Assembly (NCBI GenBank): GCA_002359055.1
Contig: DEQC01000035.1
Span: 1 to 13,254 of the forward strand
DNA: 13,254 nt
DNA from: Flavobacteriales bacterium UBA3376
Lineage (GTDB): Bacteria > Bacteroidota > Bacteroidia > Flavobacteriales > Weeksellaceae
Direction of reading: 5' to 3'
Positions 6,575-13,254 of the stretch are shown in pieces; position 1 is the first letter of the stretch, and each line of letters begins with the position of its first letter. The translations under genes and the position numbers were made by a program. The notes beneath the pieces are model-generated. The model made no database searches and was not told the DNA's origin. It worked only from the letters and a program-made list of their open reading frames with translations.

Positions 6575-7522
6575 ATGAGACTTCGTACACCAGGACGCGT
6601 TTTTATTCCAATCATCATGGTATCTGTTGTTGGGATTATTATGATGGTTACGCCAGTGAGTTTTGAATCAAAACCAGGTTTTTTTGGTTTTTTAGATAAC
6701 ACTTGGAGACACTTTAACGAAACATTTTCAAATGGTTATGCAATTGCAATTGCAGTAATCGCTTTTGTTATGCTATTGATCGTCAATAGAATTAACAAAT
6801 TGGTTGAAAATGAAAAGTTCAAAAGACTAAGTCCTGAGGAACAGGAAAGATACATTGAATTATCGAAAGTAAATTACTTTAAAAGATTAATCAATAGTGC
6901 GAAATATAGACAGACTGATGCTGAAGAAGAAGCTATGATTATCGATCACGGATTCGATGGTATCAAAGAATTAGACAACTCATTGCCTCAATGGTGGGTA
7001 GCATTGTTCCACATGGGGAATGTATTTATGGTTGTTTATATGTTGGCCTACATTTTTACAGACTTCGCTCATGCCGATGTTGAATACGAAAAACACATGG
7101 CGGTGGCTGAAGAAAAAGTAAGAATTTGGGTTGAAAATAACGACATTACCATCGAACAAGCTGAAAATAGATTTACTGATCAGCAAGCATTAGCAAACGG
7201 TAAACAAGTTTACGAAAACGTTTGTGCAACTTGTCACACCGCAAATGGTGGAGGTGGAATCGGACCAAACTTGACCGATGATTATTGGGTAAACCAAACA
7301 CAAGATGACTTGTTTAAGAATATCTATGACATCATTTATAATGGAAGTCCACAAGATCCACAAATGAGACCTTTCGGTGCAAATAATGAATTGACAGGTC
7401 TAACGATTCAAGACGTAGCTTCATATGTTTACTATTTGAATCAAGAAGCTCCTGAAGTAACAACTGACATGGGGGGTGCAGCTCCTCAAGGTGACCTTGT
7501 TGCTGAATGGGCAAGAAAGTAA
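6575..7522 (+). CDS. ccoP: cbb3 oxidase subunit III, c-type cytochrome CcoP
   Basis: This 315-aa membrane-anchored cytochrome c passes electrons to the CcoNO core. It has two N-terminal hydrophobic segments (about 9-27 and 54-73), a charged loop, and the CcoP/FixP N-terminal signature LPQWW (W140, W141) leading into a third helix (about 143-160). A periplasmic cytochrome c domain follows, with haem motif CATCH (217-221) and a likely axial Met, M264 in QMRPFG. Only one CXXCH is present, whereas proteobacterial CcoP has two. The last 20 residues are a low-complexity tail. ATG 6575 is preferred; a GTG two codons upstream (6569) is also in frame. It follows ccoQ by 43 bases, with a perfect palindrome between them. 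Confidence 0.9.
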   Translation: MRLRTPGRVFIPIIMVSVVGIIMMVTPVSFESKPGFFGFLDNTWRHFNETFSNGYAIAIAVIAFVMLLIVNRINKLVENEKFKRLSPEEQERYIELSKVNYFKRLINSAKYRQTDAEEEAMIIDHGFDGIKELDNSLPQWWVALFHMGNVFMVVYMLAYIFTDFAHADVEYEKHMAVAEEKVRIWVENNDITIEQAENRFTDQQALANGKQVYENVCATCHTANGGGGIGPNLTDDYWVNQTQDDLFKNIYDIIYNGSPQDPQMRPFGANNELTGLTIQDVASYVYYLNQEAPEVTTDMGGAAPQGDLVAEWARK

Positions 7523-7530
7523 CTGAAATA

Positions 7531-7574
7531 TTGATGTATGTACCAAATGTTAACTGTTTGGTACATACAATCAA
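7531..7574. repeat. long hairpin in the ccoP-ccoG gap
   Basis: Perfect 13-bp arms, TGTATGTACCAAA (7535-7547) and its complement (7557-7569), surround a 9-base loop. Past a single unpaired A (7570), TTGA (7531-7534) pairs with TCAA (7571-7574), extending the stem to 17 bp. No T-run follows, so it is unlikely to be a simple intrinsic terminator. It sits 8 bases after the ccoP stop, dividing enzyme-subunit genes from accessory genes. It could end or protect the upstream mRNA, act as an attenuator, or be a protein-binding palindrome. Confidence 0.75.
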
Positions 7575-7621
7575 ATATTAATAAAATTGTTTTCCGTCAA
7601 TTCAAAAACGGTAAAAATAAA

Positions 7622-9076
7622 ATGAACAAGTCCCAAATAGATGAAAAAGGTCTCGATGAGATCTTTAAAGAAGATGAAGAGTTTAGAACGAGCTTAGGAA
7701 CTGTACATAAAGATGGTAAACGCAAGTGGGTCTTTCCTAAAAAACCTTCTGGAAAGTTCACTAAATATAGAACATATGTGAGTTGGGTTTTACTTGCGGT
7801 TTTCATTTTATCACCTTTTATAAAATTACCTAATGGAAATCCCATTTTTCTTTTCAATATCCCCAAAGGGGAATTTATAATTTTCGGATTTCCTTTTTTC
7901 ACATCTGATTTCTTTTTGTTAGCCTTAGGAATGATCACTTCGATCGTTTTTATTGTCCTATTTACAGTAGTTTATGGACGTATATTTTGTGGTTGGATTT
8001 GCCCGCAAACCATTTTTATGGAACATGTATTTAGAAAAATTGAATACATGATTGAAGGCGATCGGCCAAAACAAATGAAATTGGCAAGACAAGAATGGGA
8101 TGAAGAAAAAATTAGAAAAAGATTATTGAAATGGACGGTTTTTGCCTTGATTTCTTTTTTCTTTGCCAATATTTTCTTCGCCTATATAGTTGGAGCCGAT
8201 GCCTTATTTAACTTTATTAAAGATGGTCCTTTCAACAACCTGAGTACATTCTTTGGATTGTTGATTTTCGCTGGCTTATTCTACTTTATTTTTGCATGGT
8301 TCAGGGAACAAGTTTGCGTACTTGTATGTCCTTACGGTCGTTTGCAAGGTGCATTGATCGATAAGAAAACCATCATCGTTGCTTACGATTATGTAAGAGG
8401 TGAAGGCGAAAATGGTAGAGCTAAGTTTAGAAGAAACGAAGATAGAAAAGCCGCTGGAAAAGGTGACTGTATAGATTGTAATCAATGTGTGGTGGTTTGT
8501 CCTACCGGAATCGATATTAGAAATGGTACTCAATTGGAATGTATTGGTTGTACTGCTTGTATCGATGCTTGTGACGAAGTAATGACAAGAGTGGGATTAC
8601 CAACTGGATTGATAAGATATGCTTCTGATGAAAATATTCAACAAGGTAAAAAGTTTAAATTTACTGGAAGAATGTTGTCCTATTCCTTAGTATTGGTAGC
8701 AATGGTTGTTTCAATCAGTGCTTTCTTATTCAGTAGAGGAGATATTGAAGCTAAATTCTTACATGTACCCGGAAGAAGTTATTCCATCCAAAATGAATCT
8801 GTTGTAAATATGTATCAATTTACACTATACAATAAGACGAATGATGATAGAGTAATTGGCTTCGAACTGAAATCACACGAAAATGGATCGATCAATCCAA
8901 TTCAAGGAACTCTCCCTGTAAAACTTGAAAAAGGTGAAGTTCAACAAGGAGTAGTAGAAGTTGTAATTCCAAGAGATGAATTAAATTCTTACAAAGAAAA
9001 GGTAGTGTTTATAGCAGTAGATGAAGATGGTAATGAAGTGGATGTTTATGAAACAACTTTTTCAGGTCCACATTAA
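7622..9076 (+). CDS. ccoG: cytochrome c oxidase accessory protein CcoG (FixG-like polyferredoxin)
   Basis: This 484-aa membrane iron-sulfur protein belongs to the CcoG/FixG/RdxA family, encoded with cbb3 oxidases and proposed to reduce copper (or handle electrons) during oxidase assembly. There are several transmembrane helices. Membrane-associated CxxxCP motifs occur at C123/C127 and C232/C236. A cytoplasmic two-cluster ferredoxin domain has C283, C286, C289, C293 and C307, C310, C313, C317. A further helix at about 345-365 leads to the C-terminal Ig-like FixG_C domain. All cluster cysteines are present. The frame stays open to 7538, but the extra 28 residues lie in the hairpin and resemble no CcoG N-terminus, so ATG 7622 is chosen. 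ccoH follows after 16 bases. Confidence 0.94.
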   Translation: MNKSQIDEKGLDEIFKEDEEFRTSLGTVHKDGKRKWVFPKKPSGKFTKYRTYVSWVLLAVFILSPFIKLPNGNPIFLFNIPKGEFIIFGFPFFTSDFFLLALGMITSIVFIVLFTVVYGRIFCGWICPQTIFMEHVFRKIEYMIEGDRPKQMKLARQEWDEEKIRKRLLKWTVFALISFFFANIFFAYIVGADALFNFIKDGPFNNLSTFFGLLIFAGLFYFIFAWFREQVCVLVCPYGRLQGALIDKKTIIVAYDYVRGEGENGRAKFRRNEDRKAAGKGDCIDCNQCVVVCPTGIDIRNGTQLECIGCTACIDACDEVMTRVGLPTGLIRYASDENIQQGKKFKFTGRMLSYSLVLVAMVVSISAFLFSRGDIEAKFLHVPGRSYSIQNESVVNMYQFTLYNKTNDDRVIGFELKSHENGSINPIQGTLPVKLEKGEVQQGVVEVVIPRDELNSYKEKVVFIAVDEDGNEVDVYETTFSGPH

Positions 9077-9092
9077 TTTAAAATAAATTTAT

Positions 9093-9551
9093 ATGGCAAA
9101 ATTTAAATTTAGTTGGGGACACGGTGTAATTGTAGCTTTAGGGTTCTTTATGATTTTTATAACTACACTTGTCATTGTTGGAAACAATAAGTATATGGGT
9201 GAAATGGTCGATACGGATTACTATGAAAAAACCATAGTTTATCAAGATGATATTGACGCTGCAAATCGCGCAAATTCACTGCAATCAAAACCAGAAATTG
9301 TGAGACAAGCCAATGGATATTTGGTGAAATTTTATAACAACAAACCCAATTCTGGAAATATTTATTTTATGAGGTCAAACACAAGTGAAGATGATGTGAT
9401 CGAACCAATAAAATTGAACTCGAGAAACGAACAGCTGATACATGCAGTTAGGTTAAAGGAGGGTGATTACGAAGTTTCACTTCGTTGGAAGGAAAATAAT
9501 GAAGATTACTTAATTAAAACATCAGTAAATTGGGAAGCTCCTTCCTCATAA
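9093..9551 (+). CDS. ccoH: FixH-family protein CcoH
   Basis: This 152-aa protein has one N-terminal membrane helix (about residues 9-29, after MAKFKFSWGHG) and a periplasmic domain of the FixH family. The characteristic YYEKTIVYQDDIDAANRANS region follows the helix and leads to a beta-rich domain. In proteobacteria CcoH binds the cbb3 complex and is needed for its stable assembly. It follows ccoG by 16 bases. Its last seven codons are overlapped by the start of the downstream SafE-like gene, suggesting coupled translation. Confidence 0.9.
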   Translation: MAKFKFSWGHGVIVALGFFMIFITTLVIVGNNKYMGEMVDTDYYEKTIVYQDDIDAANRANSLQSKPEIVRQANGYLVKFYNNKPNSGNIYFMRSNTSEDDVIEPIKLNSRNEQLIHAVRLKEGDYEVSLRWKENNEDYLIKTSVNWEAPSS

Positions 9552-10255
9552 TCGCCTTAGGACTTGGTTTAACTACGAGTTTACATTGTTTAGGAATGTG
9601 TGGGCCGATTGCTTTTTCTTTGGGAATTAATACAGAGAATAAATTCGGATTCACCACCAAAAACCTGACTTATCAATTCGGAAGAGTTGTAACTTATACT
9701 ACTTTAGGTGCGATTTTAGGATTGATAGGTTTTGGAGTTTCCTTTGCAGGAATGCAACAACCTTTGAGCATAGCCGTTGGAATCTTAATGATTCTAATGG
9801 CATTTTTGCCAAAGAATCTCAGCAATTCAAATCTCGGATACAAACCTTTTGCAAACCTGATGTTGAAATTAAAACACGCATTGGGAAAACTCATTCGCAA
9901 AAGAAACTATAGTTCACTATTCTTTACAGGTCTGTTGAATGGATTACTACCGTGTGGAGCAGTTTATGCAGCTTTGACCGCTTCTGTAGCTATGGGAAGT
10001 GTATTCGGAGGTGCAACTTTTATGTTCTTTTTTGGATTGGGAACAATTCCTTTGATGTATGCAGCTGTCATTATGGGCAACGTGATCACTTTACAAACAC
10101 GTCAAAAAATCTTAAAATTCCTACCTTTTTTAATGATTGTATTGGGAATTTTATTCATATTGAGAGGATTGGATTTAGGCATACCATTTATTTCTCCAAA
10201 AACTGAAAATTTGCAGATTGGAGTGGAAGAGGTTTGCTTACTAATTGCTTTTTAA
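9530..10255 (+). CDS. DsbD_2 / sulfite exporter TauE/SafE-family membrane protein of the cbb3 cluster
   Basis: This 241-aa, about six-helix membrane protein starts with a CXXXC pair in its first helix (C20, C24 in SLHCLGMCGP) and has a second half beginning LLPCG (C142). That is the pattern of the DsbD_2/CcdA-like group commonly labelled TauE/SafE. Members next to cco genes are thought to act in copper delivery or thiol redox chemistry for oxidase assembly; sulfite export is not implied by context. No ATG is available. The in-frame stop at 9515-9517 and the family N-terminus leave TTG 9530 as the likely start, overlapping ccoH by 22 bases. The 3' end overlaps nadE on the other strand by 15 bases. 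Family is firm, function inferred. Confidence 0.85.
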   Translation: MGSSFLIIALGLGLTTSLHCLGMCGPIAFSLGINTENKFGFTTKNLTYQFGRVVTYTTLGAILGLIGFGVSFAGMQQPLSIAVGILMILMAFLPKNLSNSNLGYKPFANLMLKLKHALGKLIRKRNYSSLFFTGLLNGLLPCGAVYAALTASVAMGSVFGGATFMFFFGLGTIPLMYAAVIMGNVITLQTRQKILKFLPFLMIVLGILFILRGLDLGIPFISPKTENLQIGVEEVCLLIAF

Positions 10256-11035
10256 ATTTTCAGGAATTAAACATATAGGAATGGGCTTCATTTTGTGCTG
10301 ATTGGCCAAATGCCTTTTCTTATAAATTTCAAAAACTTCTTTTTCTCTACCGATGAATTCTTCTGATTTATATCCTTTTTCATACATTTCCATCGCCCAT
10401 TCCAACTCATTATAAGTCGCACCTATTTGGTCTTCATCACTTCTGTTGTCACCAAACAATCCATCGGTTGGTACAGCCTTTAAGATATCTGCATGAATGC
10501 CTAAAAATTCAGCTATTTTATAAACTTCAGATTTTTTCAAATCACCGATCGGACTTATATCAACTCCACCATCACCATATTTAGTGAAAAAACCAATCCC
10601 GAAATCTTCAATCTTGTTTCCCGTTCCTGCAACTATATAAGAATGAATTCCAGCATAATAATAAAGCGTCATCATTCTCAAACGAGATCTACTATTGGCC
10701 AATGCCAGTGAATTATTATAATCATCCGTAGTTTGAACCACACTTTTTTCAAACAAATCAAAAGTTTTAGTCAGATCGACCGATAAACTACTAACATTTC
10801 TGTGATTATTCTTGAGCCATTCGATATGATTTTTAGCACGAGAAATTTGATTTTTTTCTTGATGAATTGGCATTTCTATACATAATAGCGGATACTCTGT
10901 AAGTGCGCAGAGTGTTGAAACCACAGCTGAGTCAATTCCACCCGAAATTCCCAAAACGAAGCCTTTTTGATTAGAAACCTTTAAATAATCGGTTAACCAG
11001 TTTACAATGTGATTTATGATTTTTTCGGTCTGCAT
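10241..11035 (-). CDS. nadE: NH3-dependent NAD+ synthetase NadE
   Basis: This 264-aa cytosolic enzyme catalyses the last step of NAD biosynthesis, the ATP-dependent amidation of deamido-NAD. The ATP pyrophosphatase P-loop SGGIDS is at residues 31-36. Further family motifs are AGTGNKIEDFGIGFFTKYGD (nucleotide and deamido-NAD binding), SPIGDLKKSEVY, and the acidic loop PTDGLFGDNRSDEDQIG near the active site. The length matches single-domain ammonia-dependent enzymes; no nitrilase-like glutaminase domain is attached. It is transcribed divergently from gldB with 40 bases between start codons, and its last codons overlap the SafE-like gene. It appears complete and unrelated in function to its neighbours. 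Confidence 0.95.
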   Translation of the reverse strand: MQTEKIINHIVNWLTDYLKVSNQKGFVLGISGGIDSAVVSTLCALTEYPLLCIEMPIHQEKNQISRAKNHIEWLKNNHRNVSSLSVDLTKTFDLFEKSVVQTTDDYNNSLALANSRSRLRMMTLYYYAGIHSYIVAGTGNKIEDFGIGFFTKYGDGGVDISPIGDLKKSEVYKIAEFLGIHADILKAVPTDGLFGDNRSDEDQIGATYNELEWAMEMYEKGYKSEEFIGREKEVFEIYKKRHLANQHKMKPIPICLIPENLKSN

Positions 11036-11043
11036 TATATGAC

Positions 11044-11051
11044 TAAATTTG
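11044..11051 (+). promoter_or_regulatory. predicted -7 box for gldBC
   Basis: TAAATTTG matches TAnnTTTG and lies 24 bases before the gldB ATG. No clear -33 TTG is visible at the usual distance. Confidence 0.5.
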
Positions 11052-11067
11052 TAACTTGAAATTAAAT

Positions 11068-11075
11068 CAAAGATA
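11068..11075 (-). promoter_or_regulatory. predicted -7 box for nadE
   Basis: On the minus strand this reads TATCTTTG, matching TAnnTTTG, 32 bases before the nadE start codon and directly abutting the gldB ATG. With the gldB box it forms a face-to-face divergent pair whose transcribed regions overlap. Confidence 0.5.
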
Positions 11076-12116
11076 ATGAAAACAAGTTATTGGATAGGTA
11101 TTTTGATTTTAATGTTGATTGCTTCTTGTAGTCAAGAAAAACAATGGGACATAAAATTAGAAAATGAGAAAGTCGATTTAGAGTTTATCAATATAAGCGA
11201 TGACTTTTTTGATGAAACTGTTTCTTTGAATGAATTGTATTCAAAGTATCCATTTTTCTTTGATGATAGTGTGGAAGCAGAGGAATGGGAAAATAGAAGA
11301 AAAGACTCTTTAGAATTAGCGGTTTATGCTGCAACTAAAGAAGTTTTTGCGGAAAATTCTGAATACAAAGAGGAATTAGAGAAACTATTTGCTCGCTACC
11401 AATACTTTTTTCCAGATCACAAGTTACCTGTAGTTTATACTTATTCATCAGGCTTACAAAACATTTACGAACCTATTTTATTTGGAAGTAGAGAAGGTGG
11501 GTTGTTCATTGCACTCGACGGGTTTTTAGGAAGTGAAAGTAAATGGTATGCGATGATGGGAGTTTTTCCTTATTTGAGTGATGAAATGAATCCTGAAAAT
11601 TTGATTCCAAGAGTTGCGCAATCAATAGGAAGAGATATCGTTCCATTCAATCCAAGTCAACAGGATTTTATTGATTTAATAATCGATGAAGGTAAAAAGT
11701 TGATAGTTGCAGATGCTTTGATTCCAGATTATCCGAATGAGTTGAAAATCGGTTATAGCATAGAACATTACGAATGGGCAAAAAATAATGAAGGTGGCAT
11801 TTGGAATTATTTTGTTGAACAAAATATGATATTTGAATCCGATCGATCTTATCGCGAAAGATTCATCAATCCTGCACCTTTTTCTAAATTTTTAAATGAA
11901 ATTGAATTGGATTCTCCAGGTAGAATTGGTGTATGGGTGGGTTGGCAAATTTGTAAAAGTTATTTGAAACACAATCCCGATGTTAGTCTTGAAGAATTTC
12001 TCAATTTAAACAACCAAGAAATATTTAAAGAATCAAAATACAAACCTAAAAAACCTGATGGAGACTATACGCCTTTGAGAACTGAGCCTATAGATGAAAT
12101 TGGAAAATATGAATAA
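11076..12116 (+). CDS. gldB: gliding motility lipoprotein GldB
   Basis: This 346-aa protein carries a lipoprotein signal, MKTSYWIGILILMLIASC, with lipobox IASC and C18 as the lipidated residue. It is expected to be anchored in a membrane facing the periplasm. The body matches the GldB family, with conserved stretches such as REGGLFIALDGFLG, PRVAQSIGRDIVPFNP and GRIGVWVGWQICKSYL. GldB was identified as essential for gliding in Flavobacterium; its biochemical role is unsettled, though it is associated with the gliding/type IX secretion gene set. The following gene is gldC, the same pair order as in Flavobacterium. The gldB gene is also kept in non-gliding Bacteroidota, so it does not prove motility. 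Confidence 0.92.
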   Translation: MKTSYWIGILILMLIASCSQEKQWDIKLENEKVDLEFINISDDFFDETVSLNELYSKYPFFFDDSVEAEEWENRRKDSLELAVYAATKEVFAENSEYKEELEKLFARYQYFFPDHKLPVVYTYSSGLQNIYEPILFGSREGGLFIALDGFLGSESKWYAMMGVFPYLSDEMNPENLIPRVAQSIGRDIVPFNPSQQDFIDLIIDEGKKLIVADALIPDYPNELKIGYSIEHYEWAKNNEGGIWNYFVEQNMIFESDRSYRERFINPAPFSKFLNEIELDSPGRIGVWVGWQICKSYLKHNPDVSLEEFLNLNNQEIFKESKYKPKKPDGDYTPLRTEPIDEIGKYE

Positions 12117-12119
12117 ACA

Positions 12120-12135
12120 GAAGCCGATGGGCTTC
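12120..12135 (+). repeat. short hairpin in the gldB-gldC gap
   Basis: GAAGCC-GATG-GGCTTC forms a 6-bp GC-containing stem with a 4-base loop, 3 bases after the gldB stop. An A-rich stretch rather than a T-run follows, so it would be at most a weak terminator on the plus strand. It may instead tune gldC expression or protect the gldB mRNA end. Confidence 0.5.
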
Positions 12136-12157
12136 AAATCAAATAAAATATATCAAT

Positions 12158-12499
12158 ATGAGTAAAACAAGAAAAACAGAAATCTCAATAGAAGTAGAAT
12201 TGGATGAAAATCACGTACCAGAAAAAATGGTTTGGAATGCACAAGATGGTGGAATTAGAGACCAAGAAACCAAAGCCGTTTTGCTTTCAGTATGGGACGA
12301 TAAAAACAAAGAAGCTTTGCGTTTAGATCTTTGGACCAAAGAAATGCCGATGGATGATATGAAACAATTCTTTCATCAAATTTTTATTTCTATGGCCGAT
12401 TCTTACAAAAGAGCAACAAGTGAAGATGAAACTGCAAATGAAATAATAGAATTTGCCGAAAATTTCGCCCACAAAGCAGGAATCAAAGGCAATAAGTAA
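12158..12499 (+). CDS. gldC: gliding motility protein GldC
   Basis: This 113-aa protein has no signal peptide or membrane helix. It matches GldC, which in Flavobacterium is encoded next to gldB and improves gliding efficiency but is not essential. Recognisable stretches are ENHVPEKMVWNAQDGG, KAVLLSVWD and LRLDLWTKEMPMDDMKQFF, with a charged helical C-terminus. It starts 41 bases after gldB and is probably co-transcribed with it. The molecular mechanism is unknown; GldC is likely cytoplasmic given the lack of an export signal. Confidence 0.93.
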   Translation: MSKTRKTEISIEVELDENHVPEKMVWNAQDGGIRDQETKAVLLSVWDDKNKEALRLDLWTKEMPMDDMKQFFHQIFISMADSYKRATSEDETANEIIEFAENFAHKAGIKGNK

Positions 12500-12533
12500 A
12501 ATTTAGAGTTAAATACTCGATAATTTAAAGAAG

Positions 12534-13254
12534 TTAGTTAATTTCATACACCAAACGTATGGTTATACTGGCTTCTTTTTCTTTTGAATGAGTGTTGAAA
12601 GTTCCTCCATAACTATATTCTTCATTCGAATTAGGAGCCGTAATTTGAATTACACCAGTCGATGCTTTTTTCAATTTACCTAATTTACCTCCAGCATTTT
12701 CAGCAATTTTTTCTGCTCTTATTTTTGCATCTTTAGTACCATCAGCTATCATTTCGTGTTTGACTTCTGAAAGTTTGGTGTAAAAATAATTGGGAGGCGA
12801 TGAAGTAAATTCAATGCCTTGATTGATGATTTCTGTGATATTTCTCGAAAGTTGTTCGACCTTTTCTACTTCCTTACTTTCTATTGAAATGCTTTGATTG
12901 AGTCGATAACCTGTGAAAACATTTTGACCTCTTCCCATATGATCATAGGTGTAGTCATAAGTTTTTTGGATATCAACCGCTGAAAAAATTATCTCGTTTT
13001 CTGCAATTCCTTTGGAGGTTAAATAATTTTGAATGACAGTTCTGTCTTCTGATAATTGATTGTAAGCTGAATTTAATTCCATACTATTCCTTGAAAAACT
13101 ACCGCTCCAAGTAATCAAATCAGATGTGAAAGTTTTAGTTCCTAAACCAGTAACTGAAATGGTGTCTTCAGATTTGTTTCTGTTTTTATAAGCGTTTCCA
13201 ATAATGGCCAAGCCAATGATGAAGCCTAAAGAAATGACAATGGATGGAATGATT
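12534..13254 (-). CDS. SIMPL (DUF541/YggE-like) domain protein, 5' end outside window
   Basis: The visible part is 240 codons and ends at TAA 12534-12536. An N-terminal hydrophobic stretch (SIVISLGFIIGLAIIGNAY) looks like a membrane anchor or uncleaved signal. It is followed by a SIMPL domain, beginning ISVTGLGTKTFTSDLITWSG and ending KEKEASITIRLVYEIN, with the helical segment AKIRAEKIAENAGGKLGKL typical of the family. The frame is open to the window edge, and a TTG at 13211 falls inside the hydrophobic helix. The true start therefore lies beyond 13254. SIMPL proteins are periplasmic or cell-surface proteins of poorly defined role. It converges on gldC with 34 bases between stops and no convincing terminator. 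Confidence 0.85.
   Translation of the reverse strand, partial: IIPSIVISLGFIIGLAIIGNAYKNRNKSEDTISVTGLGTKTFTSDLITWSGSFSRNSMELNSAYNQLSEDRTVIQNYLTSKGIAENEIIFSAVDIQKTYDYTYDHMGRGQNVFTGYRLNQSISIESKEVEKVEQLSRNITEIINQGIEFTSSPPNYFYTKLSEVKHEMIADGTKDAKIRAEKIAENAGGKLGKLKKASTGVIQITAPNSNEEYSYGGTFNTHSKEKEASITIRLVYEIN

Noticed and set aside
7538..7621. N-terminal extension of ccoG
   Set aside because: The extra 28 codons fall within and just after the 13-bp-arm hairpin and do not look like a CcoG N-terminus; ATG 7622 fits better.
7597..7938. 113-codon open frame on the minus strand
   Set aside because: It is antisense to the conserved N-terminal part of ccoG, with no family likeness.
9075..9089. Inverted repeat AATTTA-AAA-TAAATT in the ccoG-ccoH gap
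   Set aside because: It is made only of A and T in an AT-rich gap, so it is expected by chance and has little stability.
12506..12518. Inverted repeat GAGT-TAAAT-ACTC as a gldC terminator
   Set aside because: A 4-bp stem without a T-run is too weak to call a terminator.
1..13254. An undescribed defence, mobile or secondary-metabolism system
   Set aside because: Every sizeable gene belongs to a recognised housekeeping, respiratory or gliding family; no transposase, integrase, toxin, CRISPR repeat or attachment-like duplication was seen.

Overview
The window comes from a low-GC member of the Bacteroidota, most likely a flavobacterium-like (Flavobacteriales) organism. Three things point there: the neighbouring gldB and gldC genes, which belong to the Bacteroidota gliding/type IX secretion set; a cbb3 oxidase locus with CcoN and CcoO fused in one chain; and promoter-like TAnnTTTG boxes, the Bacteroidota -7 type, in three regulatory gaps. 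The exact genus cannot be read from the sequence.

Layout. 1-597 (+) is the C-terminal half of the ribosome-associated GTPase HflX, cut by the window edge. It converges on a Crp/Fnr-family regulator (656-1363, -) across a bidirectional hairpin terminator (614-641). Divergent from the regulator is a co-oriented block of eight genes, 1432-10255 (+), that builds and matures cbb3 cytochrome oxidase: ccoI (copper P-type ATPase), ccoS (54 aa), ccoNO (fused catalytic and monohaem c subunits), ccoQ, ccoP, ccoG (polyferredoxin), ccoH and a DsbD_2/TauE-SafE membrane protein. nadE (10241-11035, -) converges on this block, overlapping its last 15 bases, and diverges from gldB (11076-12116, +), which is followed by gldC (12158-12499, +). 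The right end is a SIMPL-domain protein (-), whose N-terminus runs off the window.

How it works together. The cbb3 oxidase is the high-affinity terminal oxidase used at low oxygen. CcoI and probably the SafE-like protein handle copper, CcoS and CcoH assist assembly, CcoG is an iron-sulfur redox protein, and CcoNO/Q/P form the enzyme. The adjacent Crp/Fnr regulator is the obvious candidate controller. It lacks the FNR iron-sulfur cysteines, so it may not sense oxygen directly.

No stretch of 300 bases lacks a gene; the longest gap is about 100 bases (7523-7621). No tRNA, rRNA, CRISPR array or insertion sequence was seen. Gene content is conventional. The most unusual material is in the short gaps: a palindrome at about -40 ahead of ccoS, a 16-bp perfect palindrome between ccoQ and ccoP, and a hairpin with 13-bp arms between ccoP and ccoG. 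I found no evidence of an undescribed multi-gene system.
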